64,000 bases of DNA, from assembly GCA_024637015.1 (NCBI GenBank), contig JAGXGE010000004.1:1-64000 (forward strand), given 5' to 3'. Shown piece by piece: positions 24,738 to 34,254 of this stretch (position 1 is the first letter of the stretch; each line of letters begins with the position of its first letter). This DNA is from Aequorivita sp. Its GTDB lineage: Bacteria > Bacteroidota > Bacteroidia > Flavobacteriales > Flavobacteriaceae. The position numbers were made by a program, and so were the translations under genes. Below the pieces are notes generated by a model, which saw only the letters and a program-made list of their open reading frames with translations, had not been told where the DNA came from and made no database searches.

Positions 24738-25460
24738 TTACTGAATATCGAACACGATTGGAAGTGAATAAAGTACCCCAACTGGTTTTCCACGTTGTTT
24801 ACCGGGTGTCATATTTGGAAGTGATTGAACAACATCAACTGCTTCTTTTTCCAGTCTTGGGTGCGGTGCACGAGCACGTACATCCACTACTTTTCCGTTT
24901 TTATCAATTTTAAATTGAACAGCAATACGCTGTCTGCCTTCCAAACCAAGATCAGATGCCAAATCGCTATTGAACTTTTTGTTAATGAACTCGCTAATTT
25001 TTGAAGACATGCATTTCTTTTTCGCTTCATTTCCACTTTCTTTCTCACAGCCAGGATAGATAGGCACGTTTTCAATTACTGCAAATGGAACGTCAGCAAT
25101 TTCTTCTTCTACCACTTCTTCTTTAATTTCCTTTACTTCAACAATTTTTTCATCTTGTTTTGCTTCGGTAGACTCTATGATAGTTTCTTCCTCTTCATCC
25201 TCGTCTTCCATAACTTCAATTACTTCCGGAGCTGGAGGTGGTGGTGGTGGAGGTGGAGGTGGTGTCAATTGTTGTGTAATTGGAATTTCTTCTTCAAGAT
25301 CTTCTCCTACATCTAATTTTCCGAAGTCATTATCAGATTTGTCGTAAGATTTCCACTCAATTACCTGCCATGCAAGAAAAAGCATAACAACCATTCCGAG
25401 TTGAAAGAACAGCATACTTTTACGACTTACGTCTGATTTTGGATTTTTTTTGGGTTCCAT
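24738..25460 (-). CDS. tonB: Energy transducer TonB, first copy
   Basis: A 240-residue TonB: a membrane helix at about residues 17-35, a run of ten prolines (about 68-77), a Glu-rich linker, and the TonB C-terminal domain (about 127-240) with IYPGCEKESGNEAKKKCMSS, ISEFINKKFN and GVLYSLPIVFDIQ. The acidic linker contrasts with the Lys/Pro linkers usual in TonB. It sits alone between VanZ and its own terminator. Confidence 0.92.
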   Translation of the reverse strand: MEPKKNPKSDVSRKSMLFFQLGMVVMLFLAWQVIEWKSYDKSDNDFGKLDVGEDLEEEIPITQQLTPPPPPPPPPPAPEVIEVMEDEDEEEETIIESTEAKQDEKIVEVKEIKEEVVEEEIADVPFAVIENVPIYPGCEKESGNEAKKKCMSSKISEFINKKFNSDLASDLGLEGRQRIAVQFKIDKNGKVVDVRARAPHPRLEKEAVDVVQSLPNMTPGKQRGKPVGVLYSLPIVFDIQ

Positions 25461-25526
25461 AATAGTGGGTTTAACTTGTTGCTAAAATATAGAAATTATC
25501 ATTCAATTTAAAACTTAATTGAAATT

Positions 25527-25925
25527 TTAAAAATTAAATTTATGCTTTATGCTTCTGAAAAAAATGATTCCAAGCAATGAGCCTATAAAATTTGCAGCTA
25601 CATCAAAAATATCTGCGCTCCTTGAAACAGTCAATAGATCCTGCAATATCTCAATTATTATGCCATAAAGCAGGATTGAAAACCAAAGGACAAGAATCCA
25701 TTTACTATTAAAACGGAAGTCCTTTTTTTTGAAAAAATAGAGCAACCATATATTTATTAATATAAAATAAATAAGGCAATGAACTATTTTGTCTGCCGCG
25801 GAAAAATGAATTTCAGGTAAATCTGGACTGGGTATAAAAAAGAGAACAGATATAATGCAACTGTATAATACAGCAATAAAAAAAAGGGTTTTATCCCCCA
25901 ATAAGTGTTTTATATGCAGCATCAT
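25527..25925 (-). CDS. VanZ family membrane protein
   Basis: A 132-residue protein with four hydrophobic helices and the VanZ pattern ([15 protein letters not shown], then [25 protein letters not shown] split over helix 4). VanZ-like proteins are linked to low-level glycopeptide resistance in Firmicutes; the role in Bacteroidota is unknown. The ATG used lies 35 bp inside gcvH. No later ATG fits, so a real 35-bp overlap and coupling are likely. Confidence 0.85.
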   Translation of the reverse strand: MMLHIKHLLGDKTLFFIAVLYSCIISVLFFIPSPDLPEIHFSAADKIVHCLIYFILINIWLLYFFKKKDFRFNSKWILVLWFSILLYGIIIEILQDLLTVSRSADIFDVAANFIGSLLGIIFFRSIKHKFNF

Positions 25926-26271
25926 CCAAAAGTTCAGCTATTTCATCTGGGTTTGAGATTTTTATTTTAACCATCCAACCTTTGCCGTAAGGATCCGAAT
26001 TAACTTTTTCTGGCTCAGATTCAAGACTATCGTTAAATTCGAGGATTTCGCCAGACAAAGGTGAAAATAGTTCCGACACTGTTTTTACAGCTTCCACGGT
26101 TCCAAACTCATCTCCTCTTTCCAAGGTTTCGCCTACGGTTTCTACTTCAACATATACAATATCTCCAAGTTCGCCTTGTGCAAAATCAGTAACACCTACT
26201 GTTGCAGTATCGCCTTCAATTTTAACCCATTCGTGGTCTTCAGTGTATTTTAAATTAGCTGGTATATTCAT
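25891..26271 (-). CDS. gcvH: Glycine cleavage system H protein
   Basis: A 126-residue lipoyl carrier that shuttles the aminomethyl group between the P, T and L proteins. It has [19 protein letters not shown] at the start, [13 protein letters not shown], and the lipoylation lysine in [12 protein letters not shown]. Full length. It lies 12 bp after sprA in the ruvA-sprA-gcvH-vanZ operon; the other glycine cleavage genes are not in the window. Confidence 0.97.
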   Translation of the reverse strand: MNIPANLKYTEDHEWVKIEGDTATVGVTDFAQGELGDIVYVEVETVGETLERGDEFGTVEAVKTVSELFSPLSGEILEFNDSLESEPEKVNSDPYGKGWMVKIKISNPDEIAELLDDAAYKTLIGG

Positions 26272-26283
26272 AAATTAAATTTT

Positions 26284-29200
26284 TTAGTTTCCAAAATTAT
26301 ATCTCAATGTAAAGCCACTTCGTATGGTAGTCTGTGGGAAGGCCGTAGAAATTGCATATTTAGAGAATGAGTGGTCATAATAGAACAACGCGGTCAGGTT
26401 TTTGCTAAGTGCATAATCAATGGACAATTGTGCTCCATAAATGGTTTGTCCTGCGGTTGTTTGGTTGTTTTGAATATCAAGGTACCTAATAATTGTTATG
26501 TTATCCCTTCTTGACAAATCTACCTTAAAGTTCAAATCACTTTTTAATACAGATTTTTTACCTCCAAAATTGGTTGCAATACGAAGGTCTTTAACACGGT
26601 AGCCAAGCCCAATAATATATTCGTTTCCTTTAATCTCTGTCAATAAATTATTTGCAAAGCTCAAAGAGAGTGCACGATCTTTGCGCATTTCAGCTAGTAT
26701 TTTTACTGAATTGTTCATTTCAAAATCCATGCGGATCAATGGTGAAAACTGTTCGGTCAAGTTTACGTTTGTCAATAGTGTTTTAACTTTAAAGTTTCCT
26801 GCCTGATCAATAGCTTCAGTATCATTCGGATCGTAATCTAAATTAGACTGAAATTGATTAACCGTATAACTCGCTCTATATCCATGGGTAAGTGAAAAAC
26901 GCTTAAAGTTTTTCTTAAACCAAGGAATGTTCATCAAGCCAGTATATTTAATATCCCAGTTTGGGAGCGGGATATCCCTCAAAATTCCTGTTTTTTCACT
27001 GGAAGCATTGCTCCCTTTATATGCTGAAAGGAATGAAGGCAACAACACATCCTGGCTGTTCCTTCCAAAACCTACAGGATATCCATCTGCGGTTCGCGGA
27101 ATTGGCCCTCCTTGGTAATGTTCTTCAGCAAGTCTGTTTGCAATTGTTAAACGGTTACTTCTAAAATCATCAAACGCTGCAGAACTGTTTTCATCACTAG
27201 CACTAAAAGCAGTTTTGATCAATACTGTGGAAATGTTGAAGTTACCAAAAGTATTCGGCGTCAAAGATTGATACAACCCATCCTGCACAATATAGTTTTC
27301 TGAATAGTTTTCTGAATAAATTCGACTTCCGTTTATATCTATGGTTAAATCATTAATCGGTTCTAGATTAGCTTGAATGTCCATTTGACGGCTTTCCACT
27401 TCGGTATACTGTTCGTTAAATTCTGGGTAAAGCGTCAGCCAACCTTTTCGCGCAGCCAATTCTCTTATTTCTGCTTGACTACCAAAAACAAAACCAGTAG
27501 TAGGTTTCAGTGTTCCAATAAAACCAATAGATGGCAAATATCCTGGTAAGAAAATACCATTGTTTTCCTGATAGTTGAACTGAATTTTCTTAAGCATCGT
27601 TGCAAAACCAATAGCAGTGTTTAAAGCTTTGTCGCCTGCATTTAGCCCTCCTTCAGTGCCTGCTCCTCTGCCAAGAACACTTGGCGCACCAGTTTTCCCA
27701 TTTGAAAGTGCTCCGTTCTTTTCTTCAACCAACTTGCTCTCTCTTGAAGATTTTTCTTCATTACCGGCACCTTTTTCTCCGCCTTTACTATCGCCACCTC
27801 CAGTTCCTTCGCCCCCTGCAGATTTTTTAGGCTTGCTCTTCTTAATTTTTGTAAGTCCAATGTAACGGTAAAAACCGTTCATATCTATACTAGAATTGAT
27901 TTGGTGCGTGCTCGCATTTTGAATGGAATTACCTAAATTATAAGTATTCGTAGTTCCATCACTCAGCTGAATTGGAATTTCGTTGAAAAGGTCACTACTC
28001 GCCTGCCATTGATAATCGCCAGTATAGGAATAAGTAGACCTTATGAATTTTAGGAACGGAAACTTGTTGAAAGGCAAATCATAATTTACCTGCAATGATT
28101 GAAAGTGCTGGTTCGGATCCCCAACATCAAAGAAACCATCCCAAACGTCAATTTCATTATTAACAAAACCATCCTGATCCAAATAATTATTCACAATCAT
28201 ATTGTTTGAAGAAGTGAAATTAAATCGCAATGATTTTGTCAAGTTATGATTGATCGTATATTGCCAATCAAAGAGAAAATTTCGCTGGTACAATGTTGGA
28301 AGTCCAATATTACCCTCAAGTAAATTAATCTCTCTAAATTTCTGCTCGTTGTATTGACGTGTAATATTTGAGCTTACGGAAATATTTGTCGGCAAATAGT
28401 TAAAGTTGAAATCTTTAAGAAATTGCCAATACTTCCCTACAAACAAAGAATCGTTCTTTTTGAAAGGTTCAACAGGTTTTGCTGTAAAGTTATAATTGTA
28501 TGTTGCCCCGGCGCGAACATTTTGCTCCAGTGCATCCTCCACTTCAAAATCGTGATGGTCTGTTTGGTTATACGAAAATGATCCCGTTAAATTCTCAACA
28601 TCATACACTTTAGGCTTACCTTCTCCTGTCCGTTCTTTTCTGACACCTATAAAGTTTATACTTTGGCGCTTTGTATAATCTACAGACTGTTCTTTTATTC
28701 TGTCCTTTTCAGCTGAATCTTCTGTATTGGCCAATCTTGAGTCCAGTTCAATATCCTGAAATTCTGGATCGTATTGTGGCGTTATGAGTTTCTCGGATCG
28801 ACCATAATTGAATGGTAACTGAATTCCCCATTTCTTCGGCATCATTTGCCCAAGATTAACATTTGTAACCACATCATACTCTTGAACATCTTCACGGCTT
28901 CTCTGGTTAGGGCCTTGCTCTATGGATCCAAACCCAATAGTACTTCTTCGTCCGGTAGCGCTAACTGTTGCAAAATCTGCAACGTTGGCGTCCATACTTA
29001 AAACGGCTGCCCAACCACCTTGGTTTTCAAGCTCTGACATTCTAAGTTCGTTAAACCAAACTTCTCCGCACAAATCATCATTTGTGCTGTTTCGAACACC
29101 CAACATAATGGTTCGAACATTACCGAAACTTGGATTTCCTTTAATCCCTATTTTCAATGGATTTTGGCCGCTGGGAATCGTACCATCAAGTTCATCTTGT

Positions 29201-32200
29201 TGGTAGAATTTTACTTCTGTTGGATCTGCACTTGGGTTATTCCTAAAAAACTCTAAAGCTTTTGTTTTTACTTCTTGCAACAACTCCAGCGGAAGGTTCA
29301 ATCTGTTTGCCTCTGGCCAAATTTCATCAGCAGTTCGTGCTCCAAAGTTAGTTGGACTCAAAGGAATTTGAACTTCGTAGTAGTTATTGGTAAGGTCATT
29401 CCCCAAACGCATAAATGCCAGCAATTGTCCATCCATAAGTCCTGTAGGGTTACTGTCATTTATTATAGATTCTGCGTGGATGAACATTTCCAGGTTTTTA
29501 TACTGGCGCATATCCACGTTGAAATTTTTATAAACGGAGCGCCCATCGTTTGGCTCCAATCCACAGACTCTCATAGAAAGCGATTGTTCATTTTCACGAA
29601 TGATGTTATTGTTGTTGTTCAACTCTTCACGTACTAGTCCAGGGGGCAGCACATAAGGAATTGGTTCACGGTTTTCGTTTTCTTCAATACTAACCGATTG
29701 TACTTCAAACAAAGTATCATCGTTGGCAGGATCCTCAAAAGTTACATCGTCCAAAGTTTGCTGAAATCTTCTGTAATCGCCACGAATCAATTCCATAGTT
29801 CCAAAACGAAATACAGTGCTTTGTGAAAACTGTGAAAGGAACATTCGCATAAAACGAATGGATCTGAAATCTGAAATTCCACCTTTAGCCTGATCTGGTT
29901 TGCTAATAGGAATTTTAAACTGTACCCAGCGAACTGGTATTACATTATTATCTTGGGTAGTAACGTCAAGTAACTTTATATCTGAAATATAATTATTATT
30001 TTCTCTGTTCATTCCAGGGAACATAGGAACATTGTATTCATAATAGCTGTTTATCGTGTTCATTGTGTTGTCACGATTTATATCTTCCACATCGGGTTGC
30101 GCAGTGCTTCCACGATTTGTATTTGTAACTTCTACTGGTGAGTTTCCTTGGGTACCGTTGTATTTAAGATAACGATCTAAAATGTTTCCCTCGGCTTGCA
30201 AAAAGTATTGATAGTCATCGTTGGCGGGGTCATTACCAAAAGCCGCACCGTATTTGGCCGCCTCTTCGCCATTGCTTAAACCATCCAATCCAGCATCTTG
30301 ATTGGTTCTTTGCTGTCCTTCCGTATTAAAGGTGTAAACAAGCGATTGGTTTAGCGGCACTTTACCCCAATTGGTTTCAAGAGTATTTGAATTGCCACCA
30401 TCTTCTGGCAATCCATTTTCATATTGTTTTCTACCATCTTTTAAAACATCTTCAGAAATGCTTCCAAGGTCAAAATTTAATACTCCACCAGGGTTTGTAT
30501 TATTTTCATCATATATGAAAGGATCCATCACCCAAAACTGGATGTATTCCACATTCGATTTTTCAAAATCCGTCGTTGTTAATTGCCTCATTATCCCTCC
30601 AAAATTATTTTCAGGGGTTGGAAGTGGCGTTCCATTAGCGGCTACGGGGTTATAGTTATATTCCCCACGTAATGACGGATAATAAGCTAAATCTAAAGTG
30701 AACAAAGCCTGAGTTTGCCCTTGAATAATATCTTGGTTTGGAAAAATTTCATCCCTAAAAACACGGCGGGTAAATGGCGAAGAAAGATCCTCATCGTTAA
30801 TGCCCTCGGGCCGCTGACTACTGTAGAAAATAGGATCGATAGTGTACCAAGCCAATTTAGCACGTCTATAATTATATTGAAGATTATCATTTTCCAATTC
30901 ACCTCCATAATCAAGAGGTGTGCTAGCTAACGACCAACTGGCTGGTGTGCTTATATCATTTCCTGTCTGTGAAGATTCAAAATCGTCAACATACGATGTT
31001 GTTTTTCCATTGAAATCTGAAACTTTTGGCGCACCGGGTTTTAAATATGCAAATTCACCACGCAAAGAAACGTTGGATTCCACATCGGTATCAATGTTAG
31101 GCAAATGGTTCACCAATCGGGTAAGGAAAGGAACTTCTGTTGAATAATTTAAATTTATTCCAAAAATAGTATTGTTTATAGGCTCAACCCCATAAGAGGA
31201 TTTCTGCGTCAATGGACGTTCGTTAAGGTTTAAATAGGTTGCGCCCACAAGAAATTTATCGCTGAATCTATGCTCCACATTAAGGCCCGTAAAACGCTTG
31301 CTCTGCTGTCCGAAAAGTGAATTGTTTTCAGTACTTACAGAAATTGGAGTGTTGCTATTCAATAATGAGGGATCCAAAATTTGCACCCTTCCCAGTTGAT
31401 AGTTAACGGTATAATCCACACCTTCTACCAAAGTTCTTCCACCAGCAGTTACCGTAACAGACCCCTGCGGAATGTTGAAGGCACCAATTGGAATACCATC
31501 AGCACCTGTGGATTTATAACTTCCCTTTAACTGAAATTTATTTTTCTCACTCTCTTGTTGCTCTGCCTGTATTTTTGTTCCGGAATATAATGTTCTAAAA
31601 ACGTATTTGTCTTGGTTGGCATTATAGGTGTCCGGTATGCTATAATTAGCAGGAGCAGATGGTACGTTCAGTTTATCGAACAAATGCTTTCCGAAAGGCT
31701 CAACGGTTGTGAAAATAATACGTCCGTTTTGAGCATCAACGGTTATTCCAGGAAGAAAGTCAAAGAAACCATCACCTCCCTGTTGTGGATCGTTGTTGAA
31801 GTTCAACCGGTCAAGATTGAAAACTTTTAGAAGTATTTGATCCTTAACATCATCCGGTAAATCTGCTGCTGGATGACCAACGGTTGCCTGTGCTTCCTTA
31901 ATATAGTTTAATGGCGAAGGGTCTGTATAAAGAATATTTAGCCTGAAATCTTCTTTTTCAAGTTGGTATGCTCCAATTGGGTATATGTTTTTCATCATCA
32001 AATCCCAATTTGGCTCATTTACATTTGTAATGCTACTTTTCAAAAGTTTCACAACAAGGTTTTGTGCAAGACCAACTTCCTGTCCAGGAGGATTGGTTCC
32101 ACCACCTGGTGTTCCACCGTTTGCTTCCACACCGTCGTTTGAGAATTCTCCTACTTGATAAACCTTTCCGTTTACAGTAAATTGATAAGAAACCGCTAAA

Positions 32201-33564
32201 ACTTCATCATTGTTCAATTTTTGATTTAAGGAGATATAACCCAATTGTGAGTTAAGGGAATATTCTCCTGCATCCAATCTTCTAGCATTTTCCAATGTTA
32301 CATAATCTACGCCTTCGTTTACCTGTACGCCCGTAAAACCCTGAGCCACTGTTGCCACATCACGGATTGCCGGATTAAGAATAGTTTGTACTCCTCCTCG
32401 GTCAATTCCGAAGGGATTAAAGTCGTTATTCCCATTATCGGGATATGCGTTTCTACTGGCATTTATAAAACCTCCCGGCGGAACATTTAATCCAACATTT
32501 AATGGATCAGACTCACCGATATCCTGTAAAGCCACAATGTTTCGAACGTTTTCAGTACGGCTGGTGCGGTTGGTTATCCAAATTTCCATTCGGGTAATCT
32601 GTACGTTGCTATTGATGAAAGGATATTGTTGCAAAGCACGGTCATAATTGTCCCTAAAATAATGGGCCAAGAAGAAGTGACGGTTTTCGTCATAATCCAA
32701 GGCAAAAAGTTCAAAATCTGTAATGGTTGCGCCACCTTCAGCAGTAACGGTGCGGGTTTCGGATTTTTGTTCAGAGAAAACTCCTGTGATGGTGGTTTTT
32801 CCAAACTGAAGCTGTGTCTTTACTCCGAAAAGACTTTGCGCCCCTTGAATTAAAGTACTGTTAAGTGGCATACTTACGTTACCCACTTCAATTTTTTGAA
32901 TAATATCGTCTTCTGTTGGGGTGTATTCCAACTTTATCTGGTTTTGAAAATCAAAGGTACTTTCGGTATCGTAGTTTGCTGTAACCTGAAGTCTGGTTCC
33001 AACTTTCGCCAAAAGACTCAAACTGATTCTTTGGTCAAAATCAAAAGAGAAGTTGCTTCTGTTTCGCGGCGAATATTGGGGGTTGTCCTGTTTTGTATAT
33101 AGTAACCCCAAATCCATTTCTACAGAACCTTGCGGAATTACTTCAATGGTATTTCCGCCAAAAATAGATTCAAAAAAGTTTGAATTCACATAAAAGGTAG
33201 GAAGTAAATTTTTCTGTTGTTCTTCGGAACCTTCTTTTCTACCATCGGCAGCGTCTATTTTTTCTTTGAAATAGGCCTTCATCTGCTCCTCTTGAACCAA
33301 TCGCTGATATTCTTGGGGCGTAAGGATGATAGGGTATGAAATGTTAAAATTACCCAAGGTCTGGGTATAAATATATCTATCGGTTATGGGATCGTAGGTA
33401 TACAGATCTTGAATGCTGGTGGGAGTTGGTAAATCCATCCTTCCCATTTCACTCCCTACGGCTGTTGAATCCTGCGCCAGCGAAGCATTGCTGACCAAAA
33501 TGAAACTTACTATTGCTAAAAGCTTGAAAAAGCCATCCTTGTAAACGTAATTTTTTGCCTTCAA
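26284..33564 (-). CDS. sprA: SprA, outer-membrane translocon of type IX secretion / gliding motility
   Basis: A 2426-residue protein with a signal peptide (residues 1-31, ending NASLAQ). Length and content match SprA, the giant single-chain beta-barrel through which T9SS substrates cross the outer membrane. Alternating strands run to the C-terminal FTLRYNFGN. Many SprA-like segments are visible (LNEVNEPNWDLMMKNIYPIG-type repeats, VDDFESSQTGNDISTPASW, RWVQFKIPI). Residues about 1905-1979 form a low-complexity K/G/E-rich insert (KSKPKKSAGGEGTGGG). It starts 3 bp after ruvA. The adhesin at the left edge is a likely substrate. Confidence 0.97.
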   Translation of the reverse strand: MKAKNYVYKDGFFKLLAIVSFILVSNASLAQDSTAVGSEMGRMDLPTPTSIQDLYTYDPITDRYIYTQTLGNFNISYPIILTPQEYQRLVQEEQMKAYFKEKIDAADGRKEGSEEQQKNLLPTFYVNSNFFESIFGGNTIEVIPQGSVEMDLGLLYTKQDNPQYSPRNRSNFSFDFDQRISLSLLAKVGTRLQVTANYDTESTFDFQNQIKLEYTPTEDDIIQKIEVGNVSMPLNSTLIQGAQSLFGVKTQLQFGKTTITGVFSEQKSETRTVTAEGGATITDFELFALDYDENRHFFLAHYFRDNYDRALQQYPFINSNVQITRMEIWITNRTSRTENVRNIVALQDIGESDPLNVGLNVPPGGFINASRNAYPDNGNNDFNPFGIDRGGVQTILNPAIRDVATVAQGFTGVQVNEGVDYVTLENARRLDAGEYSLNSQLGYISLNQKLNNDEVLAVSYQFTVNGKVYQVGEFSNDGVEANGGTPGGGTNPPGQEVGLAQNLVVKLLKSSITNVNEPNWDLMMKNIYPIGAYQLEKEDFRLNILYTDPSPLNYIKEAQATVGHPAADLPDDVKDQILLKVFNLDRLNFNNDPQQGGDGFFDFLPGITVDAQNGRIIFTTVEPFGKHLFDKLNVPSAPANYSIPDTYNANQDKYVFRTLYSGTKIQAEQQESEKNKFQLKGSYKSTGADGIPIGAFNIPQGSVTVTAGGRTLVEGVDYTVNYQLGRVQILDPSLLNSNTPISVSTENNSLFGQQSKRFTGLNVEHRFSDKFLVGATYLNLNERPLTQKSSYGVEPINNTIFGINLNYSTEVPFLTRLVNHLPNIDTDVESNVSLRGEFAYLKPGAPKVSDFNGKTTSYVDDFESSQTGNDISTPASWSLASTPLDYGGELENDNLQYNYRRAKLAWYTIDPIFYSSQRPEGINDEDLSSPFTRRVFRDEIFPNQDIIQGQTQALFTLDLAYYPSLRGEYNYNPVAANGTPLPTPENNFGGIMRQLTTTDFEKSNVEYIQFWVMDPFIYDENNTNPGGVLNFDLGSISEDVLKDGRKQYENGLPEDGGNSNTLETNWGKVPLNQSLVYTFNTEGQQRTNQDAGLDGLSNGEEAAKYGAAFGNDPANDDYQYFLQAEGNILDRYLKYNGTQGNSPVEVTNTNRGSTAQPDVEDINRDNTMNTINSYYEYNVPMFPGMNRENNNYISDIKLLDVTTQDNNVIPVRWVQFKIPISKPDQAKGGISDFRSIRFMRMFLSQFSQSTVFRFGTMELIRGDYRRFQQTLDDVTFEDPANDDTLFEVQSVSIEENENREPIPYVLPPGLVREELNNNNNIIRENEQSLSMRVCGLEPNDGRSVYKNFNVDMRQYKNLEMFIHAESIINDSNPTGLMDGQLLAFMRLGNDLTNNYYEVQIPLSPTNFGARTADEIWPEANRLNLPLELLQEVKTKALEFFRNNPSADPTEVKFYQQDELDGTIPSGQNPLKIGIKGNPSFGNVRTIMLGVRNSTNDDLCGEVWFNELRMSELENQGGWAAVLSMDANVADFATVSATGRRSTIGFGSIEQGPNQRSREDVQEYDVVTNVNLGQMMPKKWGIQLPFNYGRSEKLITPQYDPEFQDIELDSRLANTEDSAEKDRIKEQSVDYTKRQSINFIGVRKERTGEGKPKVYDVENLTGSFSYNQTDHHDFEVEDALEQNVRAGATYNYNFTAKPVEPFKKNDSLFVGKYWQFLKDFNFNYLPTNISVSSNITRQYNEQKFREINLLEGNIGLPTLYQRNFLFDWQYTINHNLTKSLRFNFTSSNNMIVNNYLDQDGFVNNEIDVWDGFFDVGDPNQHFQSLQVNYDLPFNKFPFLKFIRSTYSYTGDYQWQASSDLFNEIPIQLSDGTTNTYNLGNSIQNASTHQINSSIDMNGFYRYIGLTKIKKSKPKKSAGGEGTGGGDSKGGEKGAGNEEKSSRESKLVEEKNGALSNGKTGAPSVLGRGAGTEGGLNAGDKALNTAIGFATMLKKIQFNYQENNGIFLPGYLPSIGFIGTLKPTTGFVFGSQAEIRELAARKGWLTLYPEFNEQYTEVESRQMDIQANLEPINDLTIDINGSRIYSENYSENYIVQDGLYQSLTPNTFGNFNISTVLIKTAFSASDENSSAAFDDFRSNRLTIANRLAEEHYQGGPIPRTADGYPVGFGRNSQDVLLPSFLSAYKGSNASSEKTGILRDIPLPNWDIKYTGLMNIPWFKKNFKRFSLTHGYRASYTVNQFQSNLDYDPNDTEAIDQAGNFKVKTLLTNVNLTEQFSPLIRMDFEMNNSVKILAEMRKDRALSLSFANNLLTEIKGNEYIIGLGYRVKDLRIATNFGGKKSVLKSDLNFKVDLSRRDNITIIRYLDIQNNQTTAGQTIYGAQLSIDYALSKNLTALFYYDHSFSKYAISTAFPQTTIRSGFTLRYNFGN

Positions 33565-33567
33565 ATT

Positions 33568-34149
33568 TTACAAATTTTTTAAAGCTTGTTTAATGATCAT
33601 TTCTACCGAAGCCTGTGGATTTTCTTTCACAATGGAATCTACCACTTTCTCAGACTGTTTGCGAACAAAGCCCAACGTCTCCAAAGCAGATAACGCTTCA
33701 TTTTTGTTCGTATTGCTTGTTCCAGCAGAAATAGACGACAAACCGTACACTTTTAAAATCTTATCTTTTAAATCCAAAACCACACGCTGTGCAGTCTTGG
33801 CTCCTATTCCTTTTACTGATTGTATAGTTGTAATATCGTTTTGGGAAATCGCATCCAGCACTTGCTCTGGCGCCAAGGATGACAGCATCGTTCTTGCTAT
33901 ACTTGCTCCAACTCCGGAAACGCTTATTAACAACCTAAATATTTCACGTTCCGCCACACTGGAAAATCCGAACAGGGTATGGGAATCCTCCCGAATAAGT
34001 AAATGAGTAAACAGTTTAACATTTTCGCTTGAGGGAATTTCGGAAAATGTGTGCAAGGAAATATTGATAAAGTACCCTACCCCATTGCAATCTATCACTA
34101 CATCTGTCGGGTTTTTTTCAACCAGTCTGCCCTGTATATGGGTTATCAT
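33568..34149 (-). CDS. ruvA: Holliday junction branch migration protein RuvA
   Basis: A 193-residue protein with the three RuvA domains: OB fold (residues 1-65, MITHIQGRLVEKNPTDVVID), tandem helix-hairpin-helix motifs (LLISVSGVGASIARTML and IQSVKGIGAKTAQRVV) and the small C-terminal RuvB-binding domain (about 145-193). It binds four-way junctions with RuvB, encoded about 5 kb upstream on the same strand. It is the first gene of the operon leading into sprA. Confidence 0.97.
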   Translation of the reverse strand: MITHIQGRLVEKNPTDVVIDCNGVGYFINISLHTFSEIPSSENVKLFTHLLIREDSHTLFGFSSVAEREIFRLLISVSGVGASIARTMLSSLAPEQVLDAISQNDITTIQSVKGIGAKTAQRVVLDLKDKILKVYGLSSISAGTSNTNKNEALSALETLGFVRKQSEKVVDSIVKENPQASVEMIIKQALKNL

Positions 34150-34172
34150 GTGTTAACGAAAACTTAAAGGGT

Positions 34173-34180
34173 CAAATATA
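34173..34180 (-). promoter_or_regulatory. Putative -7 box of the ruvA-sprA operon
   Basis: TATATTTG on the minus strand, 24 bp before the ruvA ATG. No TTG lies 17-23 bp further upstream; the nearest TTG is 13 bp away. Only half of the promoter is consensus. Confidence 0.4.
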
Positions 34181-34229
34181 GTATAATTATTTACAAATGG
34201 CATTGGGGTTTTTGTGAAAATATTGGGGA

Positions 34230-34244
34230 AAATGCTACGCATTT
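34230..34244 (-). terminator. Weak terminator-like hairpin after maeB
   Basis: A 6-bp stem (AAATGC/GCATTT) with a 3-nt loop, followed on the minus strand by a short T run, 11 bp past the maeB stop. It is weak, and read-through into ruvA is possible. Confidence 0.3.
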
Positions 34245-34254
34245 ACTTGCTTGC

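Noticed and set aside
27617-27865. Plus-strand proline/serine-rich frame inside sprA
   Set aside because: It is the complement of the K/G/E-rich low-complexity segment of SprA.
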